64,000 bases of DNA from Dolichospermum flos-aquae CCAP 1403/13F (GTDB lineage: Bacteria > Cyanobacteriota > Cyanobacteriia > Cyanobacteriales > Nostocaceae), in contig NZ_CP051206.1 in assembly GCF_012516395.1 (NCBI RefSeq), forward strand, positions 1,966,501-2,030,500, written 5' to 3'. Every line of letters begins with the position of its first letter. Positions within the stretch are counted from its first letter, which is position 1. The notes under the pieces were generated by a model, which searched no databases, was not told where the DNA came from, and saw only the letters and a program-made list of their open reading frames with translations. A program made the translations under genes and the position numbers. Below are positions 1 through 7,270 of the stretch, piece by piece.

Positions 1-757
1 GTTTGGTGAACATCATCCTTTGGTAGTTGTCGCTGGACCCTGTTCTGTGGAAAATGAAGAAATGATTGTAGAAACAGCACTGCGGGTAAAGGCGGCAGGA
101 GCTAAGTTTTTACGCGGTGGGGCATATAAACCTCGTACTTCACCTTATGCTTTTCAAGGTCATGGTGAAAGTGCTTTGGAATTGTTAGCTACAGCCCGGA
201 AGGTCAGCGGACTGGGGATTATTACGGAAGTAATGGATACGGAAGACTTGGAGAAAATTGGCGAAGTTGCTGATGTGATTCAGGTGGGGGCGAGAAATAT
301 GCAGAATTTCTCCATGTTGAAGAAAGTTGGAGCGCAACCCAAACCAGTCCTGCTAAAACGGGGTATGGCGGCGACTATTGAAGATTGGTTAATGGCGGCT
401 GAGTATATTTTAGCGGCGGGTAATCCCAATGTAATTTTGTGTGAACGGGGAATTAGAACTTTTGACCGTCAATATACTCGCAATACCCTAGATTTATCCG
501 TTGTGCCGGTGTTGCGGAAACTGACGCATTTACCCATCATGATTGATCCTAGTCATGGCGTGGGTTGGTCTGAGTTTGTTCCTGCTATGGCGAAGGCAGC
601 GATCGCTGCGGGTACAGATTCGCTAATGATAGAAGTACATCCCAACCCAGCTAAAGCCTTATCGGATGGACCCCAATCTTTAACCCCAGACCTGTTTGAT
701 AAATTAATGTCAGAATTATCCGTAATTGGTCACCTCATGGGACGGTGGCCAAATTAA
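1..757 (+). CDS. aroF: 3-deoxy-7-phosphoheptulonate (DAHP) synthase, 5' truncated by window edge
   Basis: DAHP synthase condenses phosphoenolpyruvate with erythrose 4-phosphate, the first step of the shikimate pathway to aromatic amino acids; it is cytosolic. The frame is open from base 2 of the window, so the N-terminus lies upstream and the TTG at base 20 is not the real start. The visible part carries the family motifs of the AroF/AroG-like type I beta class: AGPCSVEN near its start, [33 protein letters not shown] and the metal-binding IDPSHGVG. The C-terminus is complete. The roughly 100 residues missing would be the N-terminal regulatory or ferredoxin-like part. A GC-rich palindrome follows the stop at 799-817 and may end transcription. 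Family identity is secure; the gene symbol follows common cyanobacterial usage. Confidence 0.93.
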   Translation, partial: FGEHHPLVVVAGPCSVENEEMIVETALRVKAAGAKFLRGGAYKPRTSPYAFQGHGESALELLATARKVSGLGIITEVMDTEDLEKIGEVADVIQVGARNMQNFSMLKKVGAQPKPVLLKRGMAATIEDWLMAAEYILAAGNPNVILCERGIRTFDRQYTRNTLDLSVVPVLRKLTHLPIMIDPSHGVGWSEFVPAMAKAAIAAGTDSLMIEVHPNPAKALSDGPQSLTPDLFDKLMSELSVIGHLMGRWPN

Positions 758-798
758 CGCCCCCATTCGCTTTTTAATATCCAATCCAAGACAATTCA

Positions 799-822
799 GG
801 GCGCAGACCCTGCGCCCCTACA
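799..822. repeat. GC-rich palindrome GGGCGCAG..CTGCGCCC between aroF and minE
   Basis: A perfect short stem (GGGCGCAG / CTGCGCCC) followed by CTAC. A near copy sits at 28485-28507 just before yqeG. It lies between two convergent genes and could act as a bidirectional terminator; it is also one of several dispersed palindrome families in this window. Confidence 0.6.
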
Positions 823-1123
823 GTAGGATATCACTATTTTCTAGAACTGTTTCATCTAGGCTTTCTTTAACCCTACGGATTGGTAAATTAGCAATTAAAG
901 CCGTGGTCCGTTGGCTGCTTTCTAGGGAAAACTCCAAACCATCTGTTTCTATTTCGACATAGCGACAAACGATTTCCAGGATTTCCTGACGCATTTTTTC
1001 TAAAGTTTGGGGGTCTAAGTCCGCACGGTCATGGGATATTACCACTTGCAGACGACGTTTAACATCATCGCGGCTGTTATCGGGACTACGAGCAAAAAAT
1101 TTTTCTAAAATTTCAAGAATCAT
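818..1123 (-). CDS. minE: Cell division topological specificity factor MinE
   Basis: MinE stimulates the ATPase of MinD at the membrane and drives Min pattern formation, which keeps the FtsZ ring at mid-cell. I chose the ATG at 1123, giving 101 residues beginning [12 protein letters not shown], because MinE proteins begin with this amphipathic membrane-targeting segment. An upstream TTG at 1168 would overlap minD and add 15 residues without family support. The central part ([25 protein letters not shown]) matches the MinD-binding helix and topological specificity domain in order and length. It is the last gene of minC-minD-minE on the minus strand, 37 bases after the minD stop, so it is probably cotranscribed with minD. 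Confidence 0.92.
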   Translation of the reverse strand: MILEILEKFFARSPDNSRDDVKRRLQVVISHDRADLDPQTLEKMRQEILEIVCRYVEIETDGLEFSLESSQRTTALIANLPIRRVKESLDETVLENSDILL

Positions 1124-1160
1124 TGCGGGTATGTGTAAGGCAGAAACACTGGCAAGTAAA

Positions 1161-1967
1161 TTAAACAATTTTTGACCACAACATCTTTCTCAACCGAGAG
1201 AAGATGCTTTTACTAGATGAGTCAAGCTCCAGAAATTCGACAGTTTCCCCTTCCAATCTCCGAGCAATATTCTCAAAAGCGGTGGCAGCTAAAGAGGGAG
1301 TGTCTGATAATACTAAAGGTTCGCCCCGATTGGTAGAGACAATCACCCGCTCATCGTCGGGGATGACTCCAATTATGGGAATGGCGAGAAGTTCCTGAAC
1401 GTCCTGTACAGACATCATATCATTTGCCTCTACCATTGCCGGTCTAATTCTATTAACTATTAAGTTAATCTTTTTGACACCTTGGGCTTCGAGTAATCCT
1501 ACTACCCGGTCAGCATCACGGACAGCGGAAATTTCGGGAGTGGTGACAATCAGGGCTTCTTTGGCTGGTGCAGTCGCATTTTTAAACCCCATTTCAATTC
1601 CTGCGGGGCAGTCAATCATTACATATTCGTACTTTTGTGCTAGGGCATTTACTAGTAACTTCATTTGGTCAGGTGTGACGGATTCTTTATTGCGATGTTG
1701 GGTAGCTGGGAGGAGTACCAAATTAGGTTGTCGTTTATCTTTAACCAAAGCTTGTTCTAGACGACACTCCCTAGCCAAAACTTCTACCGCTGTATAAACA
1801 ATCCGATTTTCTAGTCCTAGAAGTAAATCTAAATTTCTCAGTCCAAAATCTGCATCAATTAAGGCTACTTGTTTGCCTATTTTGGCTAAAGCCATCCCTA
1901 AATTAGCTGAAACTGTGGTTTTACCCACTCCCCCCTTACCGGAGGTAATGACAATAATGCGGGTCAT
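1161..1967 (-). CDS. minD: Septum site-determining protein MinD
   Basis: MinD is a ParA-type ATPase that binds the membrane as an ATP dimer, recruits MinC to block FtsZ assembly and is released by MinE. The 268 residues are normal for the family. The deviant Walker A motif [10 protein letters not shown] with its signature lysine lies at about residues 9-18, DADFG and the switch region follow, and DCPAG is the Walker B. The C-terminus ([15 protein letters not shown]) is a basic amphipathic helix of the kind that anchors MinD to lipid. It lies between minC (207 bases upstream) and minE (downstream). Confidence 0.96.
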   Translation of the reverse strand: MTRIIVITSGKGGVGKTTVSANLGMALAKIGKQVALIDADFGLRNLDLLLGLENRIVYTAVEVLARECRLEQALVKDKRQPNLVLLPATQHRNKESVTPDQMKLLVNALAQKYEYVMIDCPAGIEMGFKNATAPAKEALIVTTPEISAVRDADRVVGLLEAQGVKKINLIVNRIRPAMVEANDMMSVQDVQELLAIPIIGVIPDDERVIVSTNRGEPLVLSDTPSLAATAFENIARRLEGETVEFLELDSSSKSIFSRLRKMLWSKIV

Positions 1968-2174
1968 GATAATGCTTTATGAGAGTTCAGGGAACAACAA
2001 TAAAATATTTAAAGCTATTGATTGATTCTAATTTAGTAACCTAACAGAAATTAATTACATATCCAGTATATTGCAGGTAAATGGGGTACAAATATTAATG
2101 TTCAAACTTTGCACCGCAGGGGTTTTACTGCTGACTGTTGAAAACTGCTGTAGATTCTTTACTAAGTAAGAATT

Positions 2175-3353
2175 TTAGATCAGATTTTGTGTAACTAATT
2201 GGGTTCGACTACTTAATTGACTGCGGGAAAAATCAGCGGCTTTAACAATGCGAATTCCTTCAGGTGTAATATGTGCAACTTCAGGAAAGAAGCTGGTGAG
2301 GGTTTTTTCTGGGGATCTAGCAACAGCATCAGCTATTCGCAATTGGGTTGGTTCCATTTGCAAGGCCATGATCAGCGATTCCCGATTCCCAGCAGCACCA
2401 GCATGGGCAACTCCCCGCAATCGTCCCCAAATGAGAATATCCCCCTCAGCAATGACGATACCACTAGGATTGATATCTCCTAAGATGATGACTGTGCCGG
2501 GATGACGAATTTCTACACCTGATCTGACTGTCATTTGCAGATAGAGGGCATCTGCTAGGGCGCTGGGAGTCGGTTGAATACCGGATGTGAGGGATGTTTG
2601 GGTTTGGATTTGTTCGACGGAATAACCCAGGGTACAGGCAGCGATCGCTGTTTGTCTCCGACTGGTAGCTACAGATTTTAGTTGAATTTGGTATGTATTT
2701 AAAGTTTCTGCCAAATCTTGCAATTGTCTATTATCTAACAATCTATCTTTTGCTACTAGATGCAGGGATGTATTTGGTTTCCGTAAGCGATCGCCCGCAT
2801 TGAGACGCTGTTTCATTTGTTGCCAAATTTCCCACCAATTGAATTCTGATGGTGATACTTGAGATTCCGTGGGCAAAATCAATAATAGTCGCTCTCCTTC
2901 AGTTTTTAACTGAACTTGAATATTATGATCTACCTTTTGTCCTAGTAGTTCTAAATCAGCACTTGGTAAATCAGATAAAATCGAACCAGATTCCCCCCCA
3001 TTAGGAATCTTAGATTCTGGATTTTCAGCAGCAGAATTACCTTTTAAAAAGGCAATTACTGAATTTAACTCTGAATTAGGGATAACAGGATCAGATTCTA
3101 CTTTATGATCAGCAAAATCTGGATTGATATCGCCAGAGTTAGAATTATTTACCTCTTGATCAACTTGATGAAAAACTGATTCTGATTTAGAAAATTCAGC
3201 CTTTATTTCCTCAGATTTAGCAGAATTACCAGCATCTACATTATTTTCGACAGAATGAGAATTATTTACCTCTTGATCAACCTGATGAGAAATAGATTCT
3301 GAATTAGGAAATTCAGCCTTTATTTCCTCAGATTTAGCAGAATCAGAATTCAT
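2175..3353 (-). CDS. minC: Septum site-determining protein MinC with repeat-bearing N-terminal extension
   Basis: MinC inhibits FtsZ polymerisation where MinD recruits it. The conserved C-terminal beta-helix domain, which binds MinD and dimerises, occupies about residues 275-375 (HPGTVIILGDINPSG, GRLRGVAHAGAAGN). The N-terminal FtsZ-binding domain is at about 130-230. At 392 residues it is longer than typical bacterial MinC (about 230) because the first 75 or so residues hold an imperfect duplication: a unit with SAKSEEIKAEF, then SES, then HQVDQEVNNS occurs twice. This region is acidic, rich in Ser and Asn and probably disordered. The start ATG at 3353 keeps both repeats. It is the first gene of the min cluster. 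Confidence 0.93.
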   Translation of the reverse strand: MNSDSAKSEEIKAEFPNSESISHQVDQEVNNSHSVENNVDAGNSAKSEEIKAEFSKSESVFHQVDQEVNNSNSGDINPDFADHKVESDPVIPNSELNSVIAFLKGNSAAENPESKIPNGGESGSILSDLPSADLELLGQKVDHNIQVQLKTEGERLLLILPTESQVSPSEFNWWEIWQQMKQRLNAGDRLRKPNTSLHLVAKDRLLDNRQLQDLAETLNTYQIQLKSVATSRRQTAIAACTLGYSVEQIQTQTSLTSGIQPTPSALADALYLQMTVRSGVEIRHPGTVIILGDINPSGIVIAEGDILIWGRLRGVAHAGAAGNRESLIMALQMEPTQLRIADAVARSPEKTLTSFFPEVAHITPEGIRIVKAADFSRSQLSSRTQLVTQNLI

Positions 3354-3407
3354 GCAGCACTAGCCAAAATACACTAAAATTTGAGATTTTCATAAAAGAT
3401 TGAGAAT

Positions 3408-3530
3408 GGGTAATTGGTAATTGGTAATTGGTAATTGGTAATTGGTAATTGGTAATTGGTAATTGGTAAGACTCTTGCCTCTTGCCTCTTGCCTCTTGCC
3501 TCTTGCCTATTCCCTATTCCCTATTCCCTA
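3408..3530. repeat. Three successive heptamer repeat arrays (STRR)
   Basis: Tandem GGTAATT units (3408-3469) run into CTCTTGC units (3472-3508) and then TATTCCC units (3508-3530). These short tandemly repeated sequences are typical of Nostocales intergenic DNA. The last array overlaps the end of the next gene and supplies its final codons and stop. Confidence 0.9.
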
Positions 3531-4854
3531 TCAATCTTTGATAAACCGTTCCCAAAGCATCAGCATTGCCGACATTACCGGGAAACAATACAACTGGCAA
3601 ATTAGGAAACAGGGGATGATCAGATGGTGTAATTACCATTGAACAGCCTGCTAAAATTTGACCAAGTAATCGGGCTGAAGTTAAAGCCAGTCCCGTACTG
3701 AGAACATCATTAGAAGTAATACCCCCCTTACTGATGAGAAATCCTAGATCAGATGGTAAACCCTGGACAATATCCATAAGTAAAGCGGAAACTGTACTGC
3801 CAAAATCTAACCTAGTTTTGACATCTTTAAAAGCCAATTCCTGCCGACTAGTATAAATTACTGGTGTTTTACCAGCATTATGTACTACTTTGACATTTTC
3901 GAGAATCTCCGTTAGCAGTTTAGCAGATTCATTTACCCCACCATCAATTAATCTGCCAACATTAACTTCAATACCTACAGTCCCCTCAACTTGTAATAAT
4001 GATTCTAACTGTTGAGTTGTCTTTTTAACGTGAGAACCCACAATAATTGCACCAGGTTTACCACCGCGCACATATTTTGCCATATTTTCAGCAGCAATGG
4101 GTTGGGGTGGTAAGGCAGCCAAAGCTGTTAAAATGCTCGCAGCAGAACGGAATAAAAACCGTTTTCCCCGACTTGCGGCTGTTAATACATCTACCGCAAA
4201 GATATTAAGATCATCTTGATGTTCTCCGTCTACGACACCACAGTGATTATTCTCAAGTTGTAACAAGCTTTCTAAACTACCAGCACGGATATCTGCGAGT
4301 AAAAATCTAGTAACAGTATCTTCTTTAATCCGTCCCTTGGTTTTTTCTTCCACATATTTAGGCAGATAGCTGTAATTATATCCAAAGACAGAATCACGAG
4401 CAAATTCTGTTTCATGTACGGGAGTGGGAACACCATCAATAATTAGATAGTGAATACTATCGCGGGTAATTCTTCCCCCTTCAAAAAATGCCGGCACAAG
4501 AAAATGAGCATCAAATGGACCGAGTTCTTCAGCAATAACATCAGTTTCTATAGGATAATGTCCGCGTAAGGTGGAGTCAGAACGACTAACTACGAGAAAA
4601 TCCTCTATTTTTTCGGCTGCTAAGGCAAGTTTGAGGTTATGACAAACTTCTCTAGTTACAAATGCGGCTGCTTCTGGAGTCAGAGAACGAGTATTAGTTA
4701 AAATAAAGAAAATGGGAGCATCATCTTTTAATCCTAAACGTAAAGTTTCTACGTCCCAGCGCATTAATAGTAAACAACTATGGACGGTTTGTGAACCTGT
4801 AGGATCATCATCAAGGACAATTATTTTAGGTTGGTTATTCATAAATATGGACAT
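3514..4854 (-). CDS. Four-carbon acid sugar kinase family protein (DUF1537)
   Basis: A 446-residue protein of the DUF1537/OtnK-like kinase family, which phosphorylates sugar acids such as threonate or erythronate in bacteria where it has been studied. The N-terminal sugar-binding domain starts with IIVLDDDPTGSQTVHS, a hallmark of the family, and the C-terminal nucleotide-binding domain contains GGITSNDVLSTGL. The cyanobacterial substrate is unknown. ATG at 4854 is taken as start; ATG at 4842 (MNNQPKI) is equally possible and neither has a clear ribosome binding site. The last residues GNRE and the stop codon fall inside a TATTCCC heptamer array, so the native C-terminus has been replaced or extended by repeat DNA. 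Confidence 0.85.
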   Translation of the reverse strand: MSIFMNNQPKIIVLDDDPTGSQTVHSCLLLMRWDVETLRLGLKDDAPIFFILTNTRSLTPEAAAFVTREVCHNLKLALAAEKIEDFLVVSRSDSTLRGHYPIETDVIAEELGPFDAHFLVPAFFEGGRITRDSIHYLIIDGVPTPVHETEFARDSVFGYNYSYLPKYVEEKTKGRIKEDTVTRFLLADIRAGSLESLLQLENNHCGVVDGEHQDDLNIFAVDVLTAASRGKRFLFRSAASILTALAALPPQPIAAENMAKYVRGGKPGAIIVGSHVKKTTQQLESLLQVEGTVGIEVNVGRLIDGGVNESAKLLTEILENVKVVHNAGKTPVIYTSRQELAFKDVKTRLDFGSTVSALLMDIVQGLPSDLGFLISKGGITSNDVLSTGLALTSARLLGQILAGCSMVITPSDHPLFPNLPVVLFPGNVGNADALGTVYQRLIGNRE

Positions 4855-5031
4855 GGTGGTAGATATTCGACATCTAAAATTTGGTCAATTGTGTAAGGAC
4901 AAATTGGAGGAAAGCAATTTAAACCACTTTTTTTCTTTGCTTGTCGGGCTGCATCATTATAAACTCAGGGCAAACGCACCTAAATTCTGTAATCCATGCC
5001 CAGCAAGGGTTTCAACCTTTAGTTACAAAAA

Positions 5032-5430
5032 TTAACAATCGTCAAAACCTTTGTCCAGTAAGCATTCTAAAAATAAGATGCGCTTGCCCTGATTATAAAC
5101 TTGATCCAGCACGGTTAACAGATAATTGTAGAGGTTTTTTGATTTGGTTAATTTCCTGATTTCTACCCGAAAATTATCAATTTCTACCTCCCAATGATTT
5201 TTACAGTCGGGAATACTCCAATACTGGTACAATAGCAGATGTTTAAGAAGTTGCAGTAGATAACTTTCTAATTTGTGTTTTTGTTCATTCCCCAAGGCCG
5301 CAATCTCCTCAATTAAATTTTCCCAATCAATATTTTCTAAATCCTTTGTCTCTAATTGTTGCAAGGTAATTTCTAACCACTGGGGATAATCTTGTTCATA
5401 AAGAGTTTTACTCAATAATTTAGATATCAT
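5032..5430 (-). CDS. DUF29 family protein, copy 1
   Basis: A 132-residue member of DUF29, a family abundant in cyanobacteria with no known biochemical role. The sequence shows the family pattern: LYEQDYPQWLE near the start, a WENLIEEIAALG segment, then a long helix with LLQLLKHLLLYQYW and a WEVEIDNFR stretch. It is somewhat shorter than its two neighbours (153 and 158 residues) and more divergent, ending soon after the last helix. It lies in a three-copy DUF29 cluster on the minus strand. Confidence 0.8.
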   Translation of the reverse strand: MISKLLSKTLYEQDYPQWLEITLQQLETKDLENIDWENLIEEIAALGNEQKHKLESYLLQLLKHLLLYQYWSIPDCKNHWEVEIDNFRVEIRKLTKSKNLYNYLLTVLDQVYNQGKRILFLECLLDKGFDDC

Positions 5431-5487
5431 TTAGGGTTCTCCAGTTTGGTAGGGTTTAAGCATTAATTTTGGGGAATAAATTTATGA

Positions 5488-5778
5488 TTACACCTTTGCG
5501 AGTTTTCTGAGTTCTGCTTGGACATCTAAGGCAATCTGCAACGATTGATTAAGAAGTTGAGCATATTCACTAGCTTGACTACTAACTTGTAAGGTTTGCA
5601 GATTAGCTAAGTTATTTACCACTAAATCTTGGTTATTAGCAAGCAGTTTTTTATTATCGCGCAAAATCCGTTCACTTTTTAAAGCACGGACTAAATCTTC
5701 TCGAATTAGTTGTAGTGCAGATATTACCTGTTCTCTGTCGCTAATGTTACCTTGAGTGTTACAACCTGAGTTCGACAT
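5488..5778 (-). CDS. Small coiled-coil hypothetical protein
   Basis: I do not recognise this 96-residue protein. It is almost entirely helical by composition, rich in Leu, Gln, Asn and Ala with heptad-like spacing, so a coiled coil is likely. There is no signal peptide or membrane segment. It sits between two DUF29 genes on the same strand. The ATG at 5778 lies inside the left arm of a 40-base palindrome (5764-5803), and residues 2-5 (SNSG) are encoded by that arm, so an inserted repeat may have created the present start and N-terminus. Confidence 0.5.
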   Translation of the reverse strand: MSNSGCNTQGNISDREQVISALQLIREDLVRALKSERILRDNKKLLANNQDLVVNNLANLQTLQVSSQASEYAQLLNQSLQIALDVQAELRKLAKV

Positions 5779-5803
5779 AAATTATCTTATGTCGAACTCA
5801 GGT
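5764..5803. repeat. 40-bp near-perfect palindrome (17-bp arms)
   Basis: The arms ACCTGAGTTCGACATAA and their reverse complement are separated by six bases (ATTATC). A single arm of the same family (CCTGAGTTCGATATAAAT) occurs at 11632-11650 beside an IS110 remnant. This looks like a minimal MITE, or fused terminal inverted repeats of a transposon. Confidence 0.75.
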
Positions 5804-5833
5804 GAGTTAAGTATCTATTTTAGTTGATCTACA

Positions 5834-5866
5834 AGATCCCCGACTTCTTTGAGAAGTCGGGGATCT
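5834..5866. repeat. Dispersed palindrome AGATCCCCGACTTCTT family, copy 1
   Basis: A 33-base hairpin with arms AGATCCCCGACTTCT and complement. Its right edge overlaps the TAG stop of the DUF29 gene at 5865-6341. Other copies are at 44004-44036 and 51319-51351, with a variant at 42853-42885. Three copies share the left flank ACAAG, so the repeat unit is slightly longer than the hairpin. Confidence 0.88.
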
Positions 5867-6341
5867 AAGGATGGCTATATTCAGGAAACCAGTTTTCATC
5901 TAGGATTTGTTCTAAGGAAGCAATGGGGGTGAGGGGAAATATGTCAAGAGGAAGTTCTGATCTGTCACTAACTAATTTTCTAGCATCTTGATAACATTGA
6001 TCAAATATTTCTAAAATGTAAGGTTTTAAACTAGGACTATCTTTAAGTTCATCTTTTATTTGTATACGAAAAGTCCTAATTTCCCCCTTCCAATGTCCTT
6101 GATTTCTTTCTCTTTCACTATCCCAACATTGGAGTTTAAGTAGATGTTCCAGCAGTTTAATTAATAAACTTTTAATTACTCGCTTTTCACTTCTACCCAT
6201 AGTTTCCAATTCTTCTAATAAATTCTCTAAATCAATCGCGGAAAATTGTCCTGCGCGAAGTTGGTTAATGGTTGTTCTTATCCATAGGTAATAATCTTGA
6301 TCGTATAAGGTTTGGGTTGTTGATTGTGTTGATGTAACCAT
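5865..6341 (-). CDS. DUF29 family protein, copy 2
   Basis: A 158-residue DUF29 protein of unknown function. It is a recent paralogue of the next gene: the first 45 residues are identical except for one position and most of the rest matches. Family features are LYDQDYYLWI near the start, LENLLEELETMGRSEKR, and a long amphipathic region ending in PLTPIASLEQILDENWFPE. The final residues and stop (YSHP, stop) abut a dispersed palindrome. Upstream sequences of this gene and of copy 3 are also alike, so the duplication took in the promoter region. Confidence 0.85.
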   Translation of the reverse strand: MVTSTQSTTQTLYDQDYYLWIRTTINQLRAGQFSAIDLENLLEELETMGRSEKRVIKSLLIKLLEHLLKLQCWDSERERNQGHWKGEIRTFRIQIKDELKDSPSLKPYILEIFDQCYQDARKLVSDRSELPLDIFPLTPIASLEQILDENWFPEYSHP

Positions 6342-6415
6342 ATACTGGTGAGGACTTTGCTATTTCTTTTATTTTAACTGGGTTTTAATTAATTGTCTGA
6401 TGATTGCAGCTATAT

Positions 6416-6877
6416 TCACTGAAACCAGGTTTCATCTAGGATTTGTTCTAAAGAAGCAATTGGGGTAAGGGGGAATATGTCAAGAGGAAGTTCTGAGCGA
6501 TCTGATGCTTCTTTTCTAGCATCCTGATAACATTCATCAAATATTTCTAAAATGTAAGGTTTTAAACTAGGACTATCTTTAATAGCCTTTTTAATTTGTC
6601 TGCGAAATGTTCTAATTTCTCCTTGCCAATGTCCTTGATTTCTTTCTCTTTCAGTATCCCAATATTGGAGTTTGAGCAGATGTACAAGCAGCTTAATTAA
6701 TAAACTTTCAATTGCTCGTTTTTCACTTCTACCCATAGTTTCCAATTCTTCTAATAAATTCTCTAAATCAATCGCAGAAAATTGTCCTGCGCGAAGTTGG
6801 TTAATGGTTGTTCTTATCCACAGGTAATAATCTTGATCGTATAAGGTTTGGGTTGTTGGTTGTGTTGATGTAACCAT
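6416..6877 (-). CDS. DUF29 family protein, copy 3
   Basis: A 153-residue DUF29 protein and the close paralogue of the gene just downstream on the same strand, 74 bases away. It has the same blocks: LYDQDYYLWI, LENLLEELETMGRSEKR, then PLTPIASLEQILDETWF. The high identity between the two suggests a recent tandem duplication. Molecular function of DUF29 is unknown; the family often occurs in many copies in cyanobacteria and near mobile or toxin genes. Confidence 0.85.
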   Translation of the reverse strand: MVTSTQPTTQTLYDQDYYLWIRTTINQLRAGQFSAIDLENLLEELETMGRSEKRAIESLLIKLLVHLLKLQYWDTERERNQGHWQGEIRTFRRQIKKAIKDSPSLKPYILEIFDECYQDARKEASDRSELPLDIFPLTPIASLEQILDETWFQ

Positions 6878-7270
6878 ATACTGATGAGGACTTTGCTATT
6901 TCTTTTATTTTAACTTAAAAGTAACTAAAATCCGTGAAATCAGTGCCATCCGTCTAAATCCGTGATCCGGATGAGGTTGTTTGCTATGATAAGAGTTACT
7001 AAAATCCGTGAAATCAGTGCAATCCGTCTAAATCCGTGATTCTAACCTTATTTTATTCTTGTCAAAATGAGAATTGCTTCATCCTCAAATCCTGTACATC
7101 CTCAAATCCTGGACATCCTGATTCTGACAAAATGAAAAATGTGTGCTATACTGAATCCAGATACCAAAATCAGCTTTTTGGAGAAAAATATTTTCCGCCT
7201 CACGGCGGTGGGTTAAGAAGGGAAAAGAAAAAAAGAGAAGAGGGCAAAAGAGCAAGAGTGTAAAGGGCTA
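6878..7270. repeat. Non-coding stretch with two 43-bp direct repeats
   Basis: No convincing gene. It holds two copies (6924-6966 and 6998-7040) of a 43-base unit beginning ACTAAAATCCGTGAAATCAG, and then ATCCT-rich repeats with a block (7105-7130, AATCCTGGACATCCTGATTC) that recurs at 22724-22790. A GCCTCACGGCGG palindrome is near 7198. A 75-codon open frame here is repeat DNA and is not called. Confidence 0.7.

Noticed and set aside
726-962. 78-codon plus-strand frame across the aroF end and minE
   Set aside because: It is antisense to minE and its protein has no features; a shadow frame.
818-1168. Longer MinE starting at TTG 1168
   Set aside because: It would overlap minD and add 15 residues before the conserved amphipathic start.
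3408-3530. Possible CRISPR array
   Set aside because: Units are seven bases with no spacers; this is a short tandem repeat array. No CRISPR repeats or cas genes were seen anywhere in the window.
7036-7263. 75-codon plus-strand open frame
   Set aside because: It lies in repeat DNA, has no ribosome binding site or family features and ends in a purine run.
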